Assembly (NCBI RefSeq): GCF_041690465.1
Contig: NZ_JAWLHG010000025.1
Span: 1 to 64,000 of the forward strand
Length of the DNA: 64,000 bases
Source: Falsiroseomonas sp041690465
GTDB lineage: Bacteria > Pseudomonadota > Alphaproteobacteria > Acetobacterales > Acetobacteraceae
Reading direction: 5' to 3'
In this document: piece by piece, positions 48,570 through 57,991 of the stretch
How the letters are laid out: every line of letters begins with the position of its first letter
How positions within the stretch are numbered: the stretch's first letter is position 1
Translations under genes and position numbers: made by a program
Notes under the pieces: generated by a model
Seen by the model: only the letters and a program-made list of their open reading frames with translations
What the model was told of the DNA's origin: nothing
Database searches by the model: none

Positions 48570-49687
48570 GGCAGGAGTTCGCGATAGACCGCCAGCGTCG
48601 CCGCCTGCATCGCCTGCGTCGAGTAGCGCGCCAGCACCGCCTGCCGGGCGCGGGCGCCGACTGCGGCGCGCTCGCCTTCGGGCATGGCCAGCACGCGGGC
48701 GAGGGTCGCGGCGAGCGCCGCCGGATCGCCGGGCGCCACGCGCCAGCCGGTGACGCCCTCCTCCACCGTCTCGCGCGGGCCGCCGAGGTCGGAGGCGACG
48801 ACAGGGCGCGCCATGGCCTGCGCCTCGATCACCGTGCGCCCGAAGGCTTCCGGGTCGGTGCTGGCATGCACCACCACATCGGCGGCGAGCAGCGCGACAT
48901 CCAGCGCCTCCACATGCCCGGCCAGCACCAGCCGCGCGTCGAGGCCGAGCTGCACGGCGCGGTCCTGCAACGCCTGCGCGAAGGCGTCGTTGCCGCCGCC
49001 GGCCAGCACGCCGATCGCGCCGGGCAGCCGGGCCAGCGCCTCCACCAGCACCATCTGGCCCTTCCAGCGCGTCAGCCGGCCGGGCAGCAGGACCACCTTG
49101 TCGGCCGGCGCCGCGCCCCAGGCCTCGCGCTGCGCCAGCACACGGGCGGGCGCGACACTGGCCGGGTCGAAGCGGCGCGGGTCCACGCCGCGCGGGATCA
49201 GCCGGATGCGCTCCCTCGGCGTGCCGTGCCGCGCCTCGATCAGCTCGGCGATGAAGCGGCTGATCGCGATCACCCGCTCGCCGCGCGCCATCACCGAGTT
49301 ATAGAGCCGCTTGCCCGGGACGCCCTCGTTGTAGGCGCCGTGATAGGTGGTGACGAAGCGCGCGCCGGTCCGCCGCGCTGCAATCAACCCCGACCAGGCC
49401 GGGCCGCGCGAGCGGGCATGGATGATCGCCACCTCCTCCGCCCGCGCCAGCGCGGCGATCCGGGCGGCGTTGTGCCAGATGGCGGGCGGCGACTTGGTAT
49501 CGAGCGGCAGCGTCACATGCACGCCGCCGACGCGCTCCACCTGCGCCGCCAGAGGGCCGCCGGCGGAGGCGACCAGCGCGCGCCAGCCGGCACCGGCGAT
49601 GGCCTCCGCGATCTCCACCGTGCCGCGCTCCACCCCGCCCGAGACAAGGGCGGGCAGCACCTGGAGAATGGCGGGCGGGCGCGGCAT
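48566..49687 (-). CDS. Glycosyltransferase family 4 protein
   Basis: This 373-residue GT-B enzyme has the N-terminal segment LPALVSGGVERGTVEIAEAI typical of GT4 and the C-terminal E-x7-E-like region (DPEAFGRTVIEAQAMARPVVA). The LLPGRLTRWKGQMVLVEAL segment near 190 marks the donor domain. It would act at the inner membrane on a lipid-linked sugar. It is the first gene of the GT4-GT9-DUF6165 group. Confidence 0.93.
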   Translation of the reverse strand: MPRPPAILQVLPALVSGGVERGTVEIAEAIAGAGWRALVASAGGPLAAQVERVGGVHVTLPLDTKSPPAIWHNAARIAALARAEEVAIIHARSRGPAWSGLIAARRTGARFVTTYHGAYNEGVPGKRLYNSVMARGERVIAISRFIAELIEARHGTPRERIRLIPRGVDPRRFDPASVAPARVLAQREAWGAAPADKVVLLPGRLTRWKGQMVLVEALARLPGAIGVLAGGGNDAFAQALQDRAVQLGLDARLVLAGHVEALDVALLAADVVVHASTDPEAFGRTVIEAQAMARPVVASDLGGPRETVEEGVTGWRVAPGDPAALAATLARVLAMPEGERAAVGARARQAVLARYSTQAMQAATLAVYRELLP

Positions 49688-49837
49688 GGCGGCCGGGTTA
49701 CAGGCCCGGCACCGTGGTGGCTAGGGCGCCCCGGCGGGCCGCGACCCCGGCCCGCCCGGGCCGGCCGTCCGGAACCAGGGGTCAACGCCCGGCGGCCATG
49801 CCCGCCCGGCGAACATCGCCGCCGGGCGGGCCGGGAC

Positions 49838-50320
49838 TCACCACCAATCCCAACCGTCGCGATCATCCGAACGGCTCTCGAGCCGATCGTAGCGCTCCTC
49901 CATCCGATCGTAGTAGCGCTCGGAGCGTTCCCCGCCGCCATAGCCGTAGCCGGAGCCATAGTTCCTGCGCTGGTTATAGCCGCTCCAGTCGGGCTCGCGG
50001 TCGAAGCGCTCGGCGCGCTCACCGCCGCCATAGCCATAGCCATAGTTCCGGCGCTGGTTGTAGCCGCTCCAGTCGGGTTCGCGGTCGAAGCGCTCGGCGC
50101 GCTCGCCGCCATAGCCATAGGTCCGGCGCTGGTTGTAGCCGCTCCAGTCGGGCTCGCGGTCGAAGCGCTCGGCGCGCTCGCCGCCGCGATACGGCGTGCC
50201 ATAGCCGTAGCCGCCGTAGTTATACGTCTGCGCCTGCGCCACTCCAGGGGCGGCGATCGTCGCCGTCGCGAAGAGGGACGCCATTGCGGCGCGCTTCAGC
50301 CACATGTGCAACACGGGCAT
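49838..50320 (-). CDS. Secreted protein with tandem Arg/Tyr/Gly-rich repeats
   Basis: From about 160 residues, the first 30 form a signal peptide (WLKRAAMASLFATATIAAPG, ending VAQA). The mature part has three near-identical repeats of ERAERFDREPDWSGYNQRR, joined by YGYGYGGG-type linkers, and a fourth degenerate one, then an acidic/Arg end (DDRDGWDWW). No family is known to me. The start is uncertain: a GTG at 50350, and ATGs at 50341 and 50305, are alternatives. It is monocistronic. Confidence 0.75.
   Translation of the reverse strand: MPVLHMWLKRAAMASLFATATIAAPGVAQAQTYNYGGYGYGTPYRGGERAERFDREPDWSGYNQRRTYGYGGERAERFDREPDWSGYNQRRNYGYGYGGGERAERFDREPDWSGYNQRRNYGSGYGYGGGERSERYYDRMEERYDRLESRSDDRDGWDWW
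49930..50185 (-). repeat. Tandem repeats inside the secreted protein gene
   Basis: Three copies of a roughly 75-90-bp unit encode ERAERFDREPDWSGYNQRR plus a Gly/Tyr linker. The copies are nearly identical at DNA level over the conserved part, so unit number can change by slippage or recombination. Confidence 0.85.
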
Positions 50321-50519
50321 CTCCGTCTGTCGAGGGGTCATCCGGATCACGGAAGAGGCCTATCCGCGCCCAGCCCGCCAACGCTCCCGCTTCAACGGCA
50401 GTTGCAAGTCATTCCTTGATGGGAGATCGCCCGCCGGATGCATCGCGTGCCCGACGGGCCGTGCACCCGTCGCGCTGCGAATGCGGCGCGCAGCAGCGCG
50501 CCGGCCCGATCGGCCGTGC

Positions 50520-51863
50520 TCAGGCCGCCTGCGCCAGGCCGCCGGCCCGACCAGCGAGGGCACGCGCCAGCGGGCTGTCCGGCTTCGCGGCGATGCGCTC
50601 CGCCGCCAGCCTCCGCGCCAGGGTGCGCTCGCCGCTGCGCAGCGCCGCCTCCAGCAGCGTCAGCGAGAGCACGTCGCGCTGTGCGTTGGAGCCGCCGAAG
50701 GCGACCGCCCCGCGGCGCACCGGGGCGATCAGCTCCACGGCGTGGGGATAGTCGCCGCGCGCGAAGGCCATCATGCCGCGTGCCAGCGGCAGGCCGACCT
50801 CGCGCGTCAGCCGTGCATTGGTGCCACCGGCCTCGGCGGCGCGCTGCATCGCGCCGACCACGCGCGCCGCCACCTCCTCGCGCCCGGCACCGAGATGCGC
50901 CATCACCGCATGCAGGTCGCTGAAGGCGTAGAAGCCCTCGCCGCCCGTGCGCTCCCACGCGGTGGAGAGCTGGGCGAAGCGCCGCCCGGTTTCGGCGCCG
51001 CGCAGCAGCAGCCGCCACAGCATCGCCGAGGCGTCCACCAGCTCGATCGCCGGCTGCGCCTCGCCCTTCGCCAGGCCGGCCGCCACCGCGGCGTCGTAGA
51101 TCGCCAGCACGCGCCCGAACTCGCCCCGCTCCAGGTGGAACAGCGCCAGATGCCACCAGTTGTGCACGGCAAGCAGGCCGGCCGGCGCCCAATCCGCCTC
51201 GCGCCGGGTGAGGAAGCCGACACCCTCCACGTCGCGGCCCTGCATCTCCATCACATGCGCCACCGCATGCACCGCCCAGGCGTCGCGCGGCTCGAGCGCG
51301 AGCGCCATGCGGCCGGCATCCTCCGCGGCCTCGTATTCGCCGTTCTCCTCCAGCCCGAAGGCGGCCATGCCGAGCAGCCAGGAAAAGCCGGACTCGCCGG
51401 TCTGCCAGGCCCGCATCGCCGCCGCCGGGCGGTCGCGCAGCCCGGAGGGGTTGCCGAGGAAGAAGTCGAACTGGTGCGCGACCTGCTGCGCGAAGAGATC
51501 GCGCGGGAAGGCCGCCGCCAGGTCGGCGTAGCGGCGATGCGCGGTCTCGAACTCGCCCTCGGACCAGGCCTGCGCCGCGGCCAGGTGGCCGCGCTCGCGG
51601 TCATTGGCGCGCGAGACGGCCCGGCCGGCGGCGATGCTCGCCGCCGCCTCGGGCACCGCGGCGCTTTCCATGGACATCACCATCAGCCCGGCGCGGAAGG
51701 CATGCGCCATGGCGAAGTCCGGCTGCTCGGCGATCACCGCATCCACCGCGGCGAGCGGATCGGTGCGGTAGCCGAGCATCAGCTCGGTGGCGTCGTCGAG
51801 CGCCTCCACCGCGGCGCGGTTGTCGGTAGACACGGCGTTGCCGTGGCGATCGGTGCGTGACAT
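50520..51863 (-). CDS. TTC38-like tetratricopeptide-repeat protein
   Basis: This 447-residue protein is all helical with TPR-like pairs and resembles the bacterial TTC38 family. Segments such as YRTDPLAAVDAVIAEQPDFAMA, RDAWAVHAVAHVMEMQGRDVEG and AVHNWWHLALFHLERGEF fit this family's conserved AVHAVAHVMEM and WHLALFHLE. No signal peptide is seen, so it is cytoplasmic. The ATG at 51863 has AAGGAGAG upstream. It lies 28 bp after the secreted TPR gene. It may bind peptides or act as a scaffold; this is inference. Confidence 0.85.
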   Translation of the reverse strand: MSRTDRHGNAVSTDNRAAVEALDDATELMLGYRTDPLAAVDAVIAEQPDFAMAHAFRAGLMVMSMESAAVPEAAASIAAGRAVSRANDRERGHLAAAQAWSEGEFETAHRRYADLAAAFPRDLFAQQVAHQFDFFLGNPSGLRDRPAAAMRAWQTGESGFSWLLGMAAFGLEENGEYEAAEDAGRMALALEPRDAWAVHAVAHVMEMQGRDVEGVGFLTRREADWAPAGLLAVHNWWHLALFHLERGEFGRVLAIYDAAVAAGLAKGEAQPAIELVDASAMLWRLLLRGAETGRRFAQLSTAWERTGGEGFYAFSDLHAVMAHLGAGREEVAARVVGAMQRAAEAGGTNARLTREVGLPLARGMMAFARGDYPHAVELIAPVRRGAVAFGGSNAQRDVLSLTLLEAALRSGERTLARRLAAERIAAKPDSPLARALAGRAGGLAQAA

Positions 51864-51891
51864 GGCGTTCTCTCCTTCGATGTCGGTGCGA

Positions 51892-53619
51892 TCAGAGACG
51901 GTCGAGCGCGGGCAGCGCCTCGCCGAACCAGCTGCGCGCCAGCAGCGCGCGCATCTCCCTCTCGAGCGGCCGGTCGCCGAGGCGCTGCGCGGCGGCCAGC
52001 ATCCCGGCGGCCGACCAGCCATCCTGCGGCACCCGCACCAGCGCGGCGCGGAACACCTCCACCGCCTCCCGCGCACGGCCGGCCGCGAGCAGCGCGGCGC
52101 CCTGGGCGGGGCGGATCGGGTCGAACCAGAAGGGCGGCTCCATGTAGGGCAGCGCCTCCTGCATCTCCGCCGCGATGGAGAAATGCGCTGCGGCTGCATC
52201 ATGGTTGGCCTCGGCGGAGGCGGCGCGCGCCTCCACCAGCCGGGCGGCGATGCCGAGCGTCGCGGGGGCGGGCACGCCGGCGGCGGTGAGGCCCGCGATC
52301 TCGTCCGTGCCGGCCAGCTCGCGGATACGCGCCGCTTCCGCCCTGGCCTCCTCCGCGCGGCCGAGCCGTGCGAAGGCGACGCCGCGAGCATAGTGCCAAT
52401 GCCCCGCGAGGAAGGCGCCCTCGCTGGCCGGCGCCGGCAGCGCCAGCACCGTCGCCGGCGCGGAGAAGCGCGCATGTGCGACATAGGGCGCGGCCTGGAT
52501 CGGCTGCGTCCACGCCACCTCGCGCGCCGCGCGGTCCGAAACCAGCCCGGCGAGTTCCTCCGCCGCCCGCACTGCCGTCGCGCCGTCGCCGCCCATCAGC
52601 GCGGAGGCCAGCACGAAGTGGACGTTGTGCGGGTGGTAGGCCTCCGCATAGAGCAGGCTGGCGCCGCCGCGGGCGAGCATGGCGCGGTCGGCGGCGACCG
52701 CAGCGCGGTTCGCCTCCAGGCTCTCGCGCCAGGCACCGAGGCGGTACCAGAGATGCGAGGGCATGTGCACGAGGTGGCCGTTCGCCGGCGCCAGCGCGCC
52801 GAGCCGCGCCGCATGCGGCGCCGCACGCTCCGGCCGCGCCGAGGCCTCCACCGTGTGGATGTAGAGGTGGATGGCGCCGATGTGGTTCGGCTCGCGCGCC
52901 AGCACGCCTTCCAGCAGGGCCATGACCTCCGCCGTGGCGCCCTTCGGCGTGTGCCCCTCATCGGCCCAGTAGTCCCAGGGGCTGAGGTTCATCAGCGCGT
53001 CGGCGGCCAGCACGGCAAGATGCGCGTGGTCGGGGAAGCGCGCCTGCAGGGCGCGCATCGCCTCGGCATAGGCCTGATCGAGCGGGGCGCGCGGCGCGGT
53101 GGGATCAGCGGCGTGGCGCTTCGACAACGCCTCCACCAGCCCCACCACCAGCGGGCCCTGGCGCGGTGCCAGCCGACGGGCGAGCGCCAGCACCTGCATG
53201 GCGCGCGCATTCGCCTCGGCGTCCATCGGCATGTTGATGTTCGGGCCGAGCGCCCAGGCCTCCGCCCAGAGGCAGAGCGCGCAGGCAGCGTCGTAGCTCT
53301 GCGCTGCGCGGAAGGCGCGCACCGCCTCGGCGTGGTTGAACCCCCAGGCGAGGTTGAGGCCCTGCGCGAAATAGGCGCGGGCACGGGGATCCTGCGAGGC
53401 TTCCGGCCAGGTGAGCGGGCCAAGCCCCGGCATCAGCGCCGGCATGGCGGCGGAGGTCGGGTGCGCGGCGCCCTGCGGCAGGTCACGGGCATAGGCGCCC
53501 ATTTCACTGCGGCGAGGCTCGTGGTCGTGGCCGGAATGGGCGAAGGCCGGCCCGGCCAGCAGGCCGAGTGCGAGGCCGAGGTGCGCAGCAGTGGCCACGC
53601 GGGGAAAAGTTGCTTGCAT
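51892..53619 (-). CDS. Secreted TPR protein with a His-rich N-terminus
   Basis: This 575-residue exported protein has a signal peptide (THLGLALGLLAGPAFA-type, cut before HSGHDHEPRR). The mature N-terminus, HSGHDH, is a potential metal ligand. The rest is TPR-like (LNLAWGFNHAEAVRAFRAAQ, ACALCLWAEAWALGPNINMPM, HLVHMPSHLWYRLGAWRESL), fitting a family of secreted TPR proteins with a CALCxWxEAxALGPNxN signature. It lies 41 bp after a 46-codon gene and is followed by the TTC38-like gene. Confidence 0.86.
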   Translation of the reverse strand: MQATFPRVATAAHLGLALGLLAGPAFAHSGHDHEPRRSEMGAYARDLPQGAAHPTSAAMPALMPGLGPLTWPEASQDPRARAYFAQGLNLAWGFNHAEAVRAFRAAQSYDAACALCLWAEAWALGPNINMPMDAEANARAMQVLALARRLAPRQGPLVVGLVEALSKRHAADPTAPRAPLDQAYAEAMRALQARFPDHAHLAVLAADALMNLSPWDYWADEGHTPKGATAEVMALLEGVLAREPNHIGAIHLYIHTVEASARPERAAPHAARLGALAPANGHLVHMPSHLWYRLGAWRESLEANRAAVAADRAMLARGGASLLYAEAYHPHNVHFVLASALMGGDGATAVRAAEELAGLVSDRAAREVAWTQPIQAAPYVAHARFSAPATVLALPAPASEGAFLAGHWHYARGVAFARLGRAEEARAEAARIRELAGTDEIAGLTAAGVPAPATLGIAARLVEARAASAEANHDAAAAHFSIAAEMQEALPYMEPPFWFDPIRPAQGAALLAAGRAREAVEVFRAALVRVPQDGWSAAGMLAAAQRLGDRPLEREMRALLARSWFGEALPALDRL

Positions 53620-53660
53620 GATGGCGATCCTTGCGATCGTGGCGCTGCCCGGGGGGCGGC

Positions 53661-53801
53661 TCAGCGCCCGTGCATGTCGAACAGTTCGGCGAGTGTCGGC
53701 ACCAGCGCCGCCGGCGGCGGCGGCCGGCGGCGCGGTGGTTCCGCGGCACGCCCTTCGGCGCGGCGCTGGCGGGACCAGAAGCGGACGAGATCACTCAGCA
53801 T
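53661..53801 (-). CDS. Small protein (46 residues) at the head of the TPR operon
   Basis: An ATG at 53801, with AAGGA 10 bases upstream, opens a 46-codon frame starting MLSDLVRFWSRQRRAEG and ending LAELFDMHGR, with a Pro-rich centre. It lies 41 bp before the secreted TPR gene. The N-terminal amphipathic helix resembles those of small DUF1127-type proteins. Too short to be certain. Confidence 0.5.
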   Translation of the reverse strand: MLSDLVRFWSRQRRAEGRAAEPPRRRPPPPAALVPTLAELFDMHGR

Positions 53802-54003
53802 CGGCGTTGTCCTTCCTCGGCGTGGTGTCGTGTTGGCCGGAGGGGTAGGCGCGCCACATTTCGGGGTGATTGCGCGGGAGGTTTCACGCGGATGTCGTGC
53901 GTGACACGCGCGGGGGCGTGAGCATCATCGTGAGGCCCCCTCCCCCTGGCGTCCCGCGCCTGCCCCGCTAGGCTGGCGCGAACACAGGGGGAAGGACCGT
54001 CCC

Positions 54004-55164
54004 ATGCCGGACATTGCCACGCTGCCCGCGGATCTGGGCGAGGGCAGCTTCGCGCTGCGAATCATGACGTCGGAGGGACCCTCGGTCTTCGCGTTGCTCG
54101 GCGGCGCGAGCTTCGACATGACGCCGGCCTTCGGCACCTGCAGCGCCTGGCTGAACAGCGAGGATCCGGTCGGCGCGATCCGGCGCGACGGCGTGCCTTC
54201 GGCGCTCGATCTCAAGGCGGCGCTGGCCAATGCGCATCACGCGGCGCGCGATGCCGCGAAGCCCTGGCTGCTGGCGCCGGTGGACCTGCAGGTGATCAAG
54301 GCGGCCGGCGTGACCTATGTGCGCTCCATGCTGGAACGGGTGATCGAGGAGCGCTGCCGCGGCGACGCCAGCCAGGCCGAGGCGGTGCGGGCGGAGGTGC
54401 GCGGCATCATCGGCGATGACCTCGCGAACCTCGTCCCCGGCAGTGCCGAGGCCGCGCGGGTGAAAGAGGCGCTGGTGGCGAAGGGCTGGTGGAGCCAGTA
54501 CCTGGAAGTCGGCATCGGCCCGGATGCGGAGATCTTCACCAAGGCGCCGGTGATGTCCGCCGTCGGTACCGGCGCGAAGGTCGGCGTGCACCCGATGAGT
54601 TCCTGGTCGAATCCGGAGCCCGAGGCGGTGATGGTGGTGAACGCACGCGGGCGCATCGTCGGCGCCACGCTCGGCAACGACGTGAACCTGCGTGACGTGG
54701 AGGGGCGCAGCGCGCTGCTGCTCGGCCGCGCGAAGGACAACAACGCCTCCGCCGCGCTCGGCCCGATGATCCGGCTGTTCGACGCCGGCTTCACGCTGGA
54801 GGATGTGCGCCAGGCCGAGCTGCGCGTGACGATCACCGGCCGCGACGGCTTCGCGCTGGACGAGCATGGCCCGGTCGGCGCCATCGCGCGCGATCCGGCG
54901 GATGTGGTCGGCCAGATGATCGGCGCGCACCACCAGTATCCGGATGGCGCGGTGCTGTTCCTCGGCACGCCCTTCTCGCCGTCGAAGGATCGCGGCGCGC
55001 CGGGGATGGGGTTCACGCACCGGGAAGGCGACGTGGTGCGCATCGCCTCGCCGCGCCTCGGCGCGCTGGAGAACGAGGTGGACCGCACCGACGAATGCCC
55101 GCCCTGGACCTTCGGCCTCGGCGCGCTGATGGCGAACCTGGCGCGCCGCGGGCTGCCGCGGTGA
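54004..55164 (+). CDS. Fumarylacetoacetate hydrolase-family enzyme
   Basis: This 386-residue protein has the FAH fold and metal site in SNPEPEAVMVVNARG (near 200) and ATLGNDVNLRDVEGRSALLL (near 218). The tail HHQYPDGAVLFLGTPFSP is typical of the sub-group with 2-keto-3-deoxy-sugar-acid dehydratases. The true substrate is unknown; acylpyruvate or sugar-acid catabolism is likely. The ATG at 54004 has AAGGA upstream. It overlaps the alpha/beta hydrolase start by 4 bp (GTGA). Confidence 0.88.
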   Translation: MPDIATLPADLGEGSFALRIMTSEGPSVFALLGGASFDMTPAFGTCSAWLNSEDPVGAIRRDGVPSALDLKAALANAHHAARDAAKPWLLAPVDLQVIKAAGVTYVRSMLERVIEERCRGDASQAEAVRAEVRGIIGDDLANLVPGSAEAARVKEALVAKGWWSQYLEVGIGPDAEIFTKAPVMSAVGTGAKVGVHPMSSWSNPEPEAVMVVNARGRIVGATLGNDVNLRDVEGRSALLLGRAKDNNASAALGPMIRLFDAGFTLEDVRQAELRVTITGRDGFALDEHGPVGAIARDPADVVGQMIGAHHQYPDGAVLFLGTPFSPSKDRGAPGMGFTHREGDVVRIASPRLGALENEVDRTDECPPWTFGLGALMANLARRGLPR

Positions 55165-55898
55165 CGGAGCGAACCGGCCGCCTGCACGACCGCCTCGCCT
55201 GGGCGCGCCTGGATGGCGTGCAGCCCGGTGTCGTTTTCCTGCCCGGATTCCGTTCCGACATGCAGGGATCCAAGGCGCTCGCGCTGCGCGACCATTGCGC
55301 CGCGCGCGGCCGGGCCTTCCTGCGCTTCGACTATTCCGGCCACGGCGAGAGCGAAGGTCGCTTCGAGGATGGCACCATCGGCCAATGGGCAGCCGATGCC
55401 ATCGCCGTCTTCGACGCGCTGACGGAAGGCCCGCAGGTGCTGGTCGGCTCCTCGATGGGCGGCTGGATCGCGCTGCTGCTGGCGCGCGCACGGCCGGAGC
55501 GCATCGCGGCGCTGGTCGGCATCGCGCCCGCGCCGGACTTCACCGAGAAGCTGATGTGGCCCGCCTTCGGCGAGGCGGAGCGCGAAGAGATCATGCAGCG
55601 CGGCGTGCTGCACCTGCCCTCCCAATACGGCGAGCCGACGCCGGTCACGCGCGCGCTGATCGAGGATGGCGGACAGCACAACCTCCTCGACGCACCGATC
55701 CCGCTGCGCTGCCCGGTGCGCATCCTGCACGGCATGCGCGACCCCGACGTGCCGTGGCAGCACGCGCTGCGCCTGGTGGAGGCGCTGGAGAGCGAGGATG
55801 TGCGCCTGCACCTCATCAAGGATGGCGACCACCGCCTCTCGCGGCCCGAGGACCTGCGGCTGCTGGCGGAAACCGTCGATCAGCTGCCGGCGGGCTGA
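55161..55898 (+). CDS. Alpha/beta hydrolase
   Basis: This 245-residue protein has the nucleophile elbow LVGSSMGGWIALLLARARP (Ser near 100), oxyanion strand GVVFLPGFRSDMQGSKALAL, the Asp in GMRDPDVPW and catalytic His in DGDHRLSRPED. It resembles ABHD10/serine-esterase types. It starts with GTG inside the stop of the FAH-family gene and may act in the same pathway. Its end overlaps the epimerase gene by 19 bp. Confidence 0.88.
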   Translation: MTERTGRLHDRLAWARLDGVQPGVVFLPGFRSDMQGSKALALRDHCAARGRAFLRFDYSGHGESEGRFEDGTIGQWAADAIAVFDALTEGPQVLVGSSMGGWIALLLARARPERIAALVGIAPAPDFTEKLMWPAFGEAEREEIMQRGVLHLPSQYGEPTPVTRALIEDGGQHNLLDAPIPLRCPVRILHGMRDPDVPWQHALRLVEALESEDVRLHLIKDGDHRLSRPEDLRLLAETVDQLPAG

Positions 55899-56749
55899 CC
55901 CTCTTCCGCCAGGATCCGCCGCAGCCCCTCGCGATAGGTCGGGCAGCGCCAGGCGATGCCGAGCGCGCGCTTCGTCGCCGCATTCGCCACGCGCCGGTTC
56001 TCCGACCAGAAGGAGAGCGCCATCGGCGACATGCGCGTGCGCGCTTCCTCGAAGGGGATCGCCGGCGGCATCGCCATCCCCAGCAGCCGCGCGGCTTCCG
56101 CGACGACATCCGCGCTCGGCGCCGGCTCGTCATCCACCAGGTGCAGCACGCGCTGCGCATCGGGGTGGAGCGCGCCGGCCACCACGGCCAGCGCGATGTC
56201 GTCGCGATGGATGCGGCTGAAGGAGTGGCCCGGCTTCACCACGCGCCGCGCCGCGCCCGCGCGTACCTCATCCAGCGCGCTGCGCCCAGGACCGTAGATG
56301 CCGCCGACGCGAAAGATGTCGAGCGCGGCGCCGCTCGCCGCGGCCGCGGCGCGCCACGCCTCCTCCGCCGCGAGCCGTCGCTCCGAGCGCGGCTGGCCCG
56401 GCGCCGGCGGCGTCGCCTCGTCCACCTCCGCCCCGCCGCGGTCGCCATAGACGCCGGTGGTGGAGAGGTAGCCAATCCAGCCCAGCCCCGGCGCCATCGC
56501 AACCGCCATGGCATGCGCCGCCAGCACGGGATCGCCCGCCTCGCCGGGCGCGGCGGTGACGACCAGATGCGTCGCGTCCCGGATCGCCGCACCGGCTTCG
56601 GCGAAATCCACCACCGCGACGCCGGCGGGCGGGCGCGCGCGCGCCGGATCGCGTGCGGTGCCGGTCACCGCGAAGCCGTGCGCCCGCGCCTCCGCCGCGA
56701 TTGCCGCGCCGGCATAGCCGAGCCCCGCCACCACCATCCGCTTTTCCAT
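55880..56749 (-). CDS. NAD(P)-dependent epimerase-like SDR protein
   Basis: This 289-residue atypical short-chain dehydrogenase opens with VVAGLGYAGAAIAAEARAHG (a GxGxxG-type dinucleotide site), and has YLSTTGVYGDRGGAEVDEAT near 100 with the catalytic Tyr region and FRVGGIYGPGRSALDEVRAG near 165. It is YeeZ-like. The start at 56749 gives a standard Rossmann N-terminus; a longer frame overlaps the TPR gene on the other strand. The substrate is unknown. Confidence 0.87.
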   Translation of the reverse strand: MEKRMVVAGLGYAGAAIAAEARAHGFAVTGTARDPARARPPAGVAVVDFAEAGAAIRDATHLVVTAAPGEAGDPVLAAHAMAVAMAPGLGWIGYLSTTGVYGDRGGAEVDEATPPAPGQPRSERRLAAEEAWRAAAAASGAALDIFRVGGIYGPGRSALDEVRAGAARRVVKPGHSFSRIHRDDIALAVVAGALHPDAQRVLHLVDDEPAPSADVVAEAARLLGMAMPPAIPFEEARTRMSPMALSFWSENRRVANAATKRALGIAWRCPTYREGLRRILAEEGQPAGS

Positions 56750-56813
56750 TGCCCAGCAATGCCCCGGCCGCCGAACTGGCGCCAGCCCATGCCGGCCGGT
56801 ATAGGGCGGGCAG

Positions 56814-57647
56814 ATGCGACGCCCGACCCGCACCCTGCTCCTCGGCGCCTTTGCCGCGGCCGCGCTGGCGGCCCTCGGCGCCGGTGCCTGGACCGTGCTG
56901 GCGCCGCGCGCGGCACCGCTCGCGGAAGAAGCCCTGCCGCTGCCACCCGAGCCACCACGCATCGCCGACGGGCCGGAGGCGGCGCGCTGCGTCGCCATGC
57001 TGCGCAACGATCCTGAGGCGGCACACGCCTTCGCCACCGGCTGGGCAGCCGCCGGCGGCGGCGAGGGCGCGCAGCATTGCCAGGCGCTCGCCGTGCTGGC
57101 GCTCGGCGATCCCGGCGCCGCCGCGGAGCAGTTGGAGCGCATCGCCGTGCGCTCGCCCGCCGGCCGGGCGGCGCGCGCCGCGGTCTTCGCGCAGGCCGGC
57201 CAGGCCTGGCTGATGGCCGGCGACCCGGCGCGCGCCTACGGAGCCGCCACCCTCGCCCTGACACTCACGCCCGATGACGCCGAGTTGCTGATCGATCGCG
57301 CCGTCGCGCTCGGCACGCTCGGCCGCTACGCCGAGGCGACGGCGGACCTCGACGAGGCACTGGCGCGCGAGCCGGACCGCGCCGACGCCCTGGTTTTCCG
57401 CGCCGCCGCCTGGCGGCACCTGGAACGCGCCGAGGCCGCGCTGCGGGACGTCGAACGCGCGCTCGCGGTGGCGCCCGACAATGCGGAGGCGCTGCTCGAG
57501 CGCGGCATCCTGCGCCAGCTCGCCGGCGATACGGAGGGCGCGCGGATGGACTGGCAACGGGTGATCGAGGTCGTGCCCGACAGCGCCACCGCCGATCTCG
57601 CGGCACAGAACCTGGCGCTGAACGAGGCGGGGCCGGTCAGCCGGTGA
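56814..57647 (+). CDS. Exported or membrane-anchored TPR protein
   Basis: This 277-residue protein has an N-terminal hydrophobic segment (TLLLGAFAAAALAALGAGAW) as signal or anchor, a Pro-rich linker, and TPR repeats from about 140 (LGRYAEATADLDEALAREP, LERAEAALRDVERALAVAP, and DTEGARMDWQRVIEVVP). It overlaps lrgA by 4 bp (GTGA), forming a three-gene operon with lrgA and lrgB. Confidence 0.85.
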   Translation: MRRPTRTLLLGAFAAAALAALGAGAWTVLAPRAAPLAEEALPLPPEPPRIADGPEAARCVAMLRNDPEAAHAFATGWAAAGGGEGAQHCQALAVLALGDPGAAAEQLERIAVRSPAGRAARAAVFAQAGQAWLMAGDPARAYGAATLALTLTPDDAELLIDRAVALGTLGRYAEATADLDEALAREPDRADALVFRAAAWRHLERAEAALRDVERALAVAPDNAEALLERGILRQLAGDTEGARMDWQRVIEVVPDSATADLAAQNLALNEAGPVSR

Positions 57648-57991
57648 TACCCGCGATAACGGCGCTGCTGACCTGCCAGCTCGCCGGCGAGGTGCTGGCC
57701 CGGGCTCTTGGCCTGCCGGTTCCGGGGCCGGTGATCGGGATGGTGCTGCTGTTCGTCCTGCTGCTGCTGCGCGGGCGAGAGGCACCGACGGGGCTCGGCG
57801 CCACCGCCGATGGGTTGCTGAACAATCTCGGCCTGCTCTTCGTGCCTGCGGGCGTCGGCGTGGTGCTGCACCTGCCGCTGCTGGCGCGCGATTGGGCACC
57901 GCTGTCGCTGGCCGTGCTGGCCGGCACGCTGGCGGCGATCGCCGCCACAGGGCGGATCGCGCAGGCGTTGCTGCGGAGACGCCAGGGGTGA
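57644..57991 (+). CDS. lrgA: LrgA/CidA family holin-like protein
   Basis: This 115-residue membrane protein has four hydrophobic segments and the LrgA signature LPVPGPVIGMVLLFVLL near 24. The centre (LNNLGLLFVPAGVGVVLHL) is also typical. LrgA/CidA proteins act with LrgB/CidB in cell lysis control or metabolite export such as pyruvate. The GTG start at 57644 overlaps the TPR gene stop. Confidence 0.93.
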   Translation: MIPAITALLTCQLAGEVLARALGLPVPGPVIGMVLLFVLLLLRGREAPTGLGATADGLLNNLGLLFVPAGVGVVLHLPLLARDWAPLSLAVLAGTLAAIAATGRIAQALLRRRQG

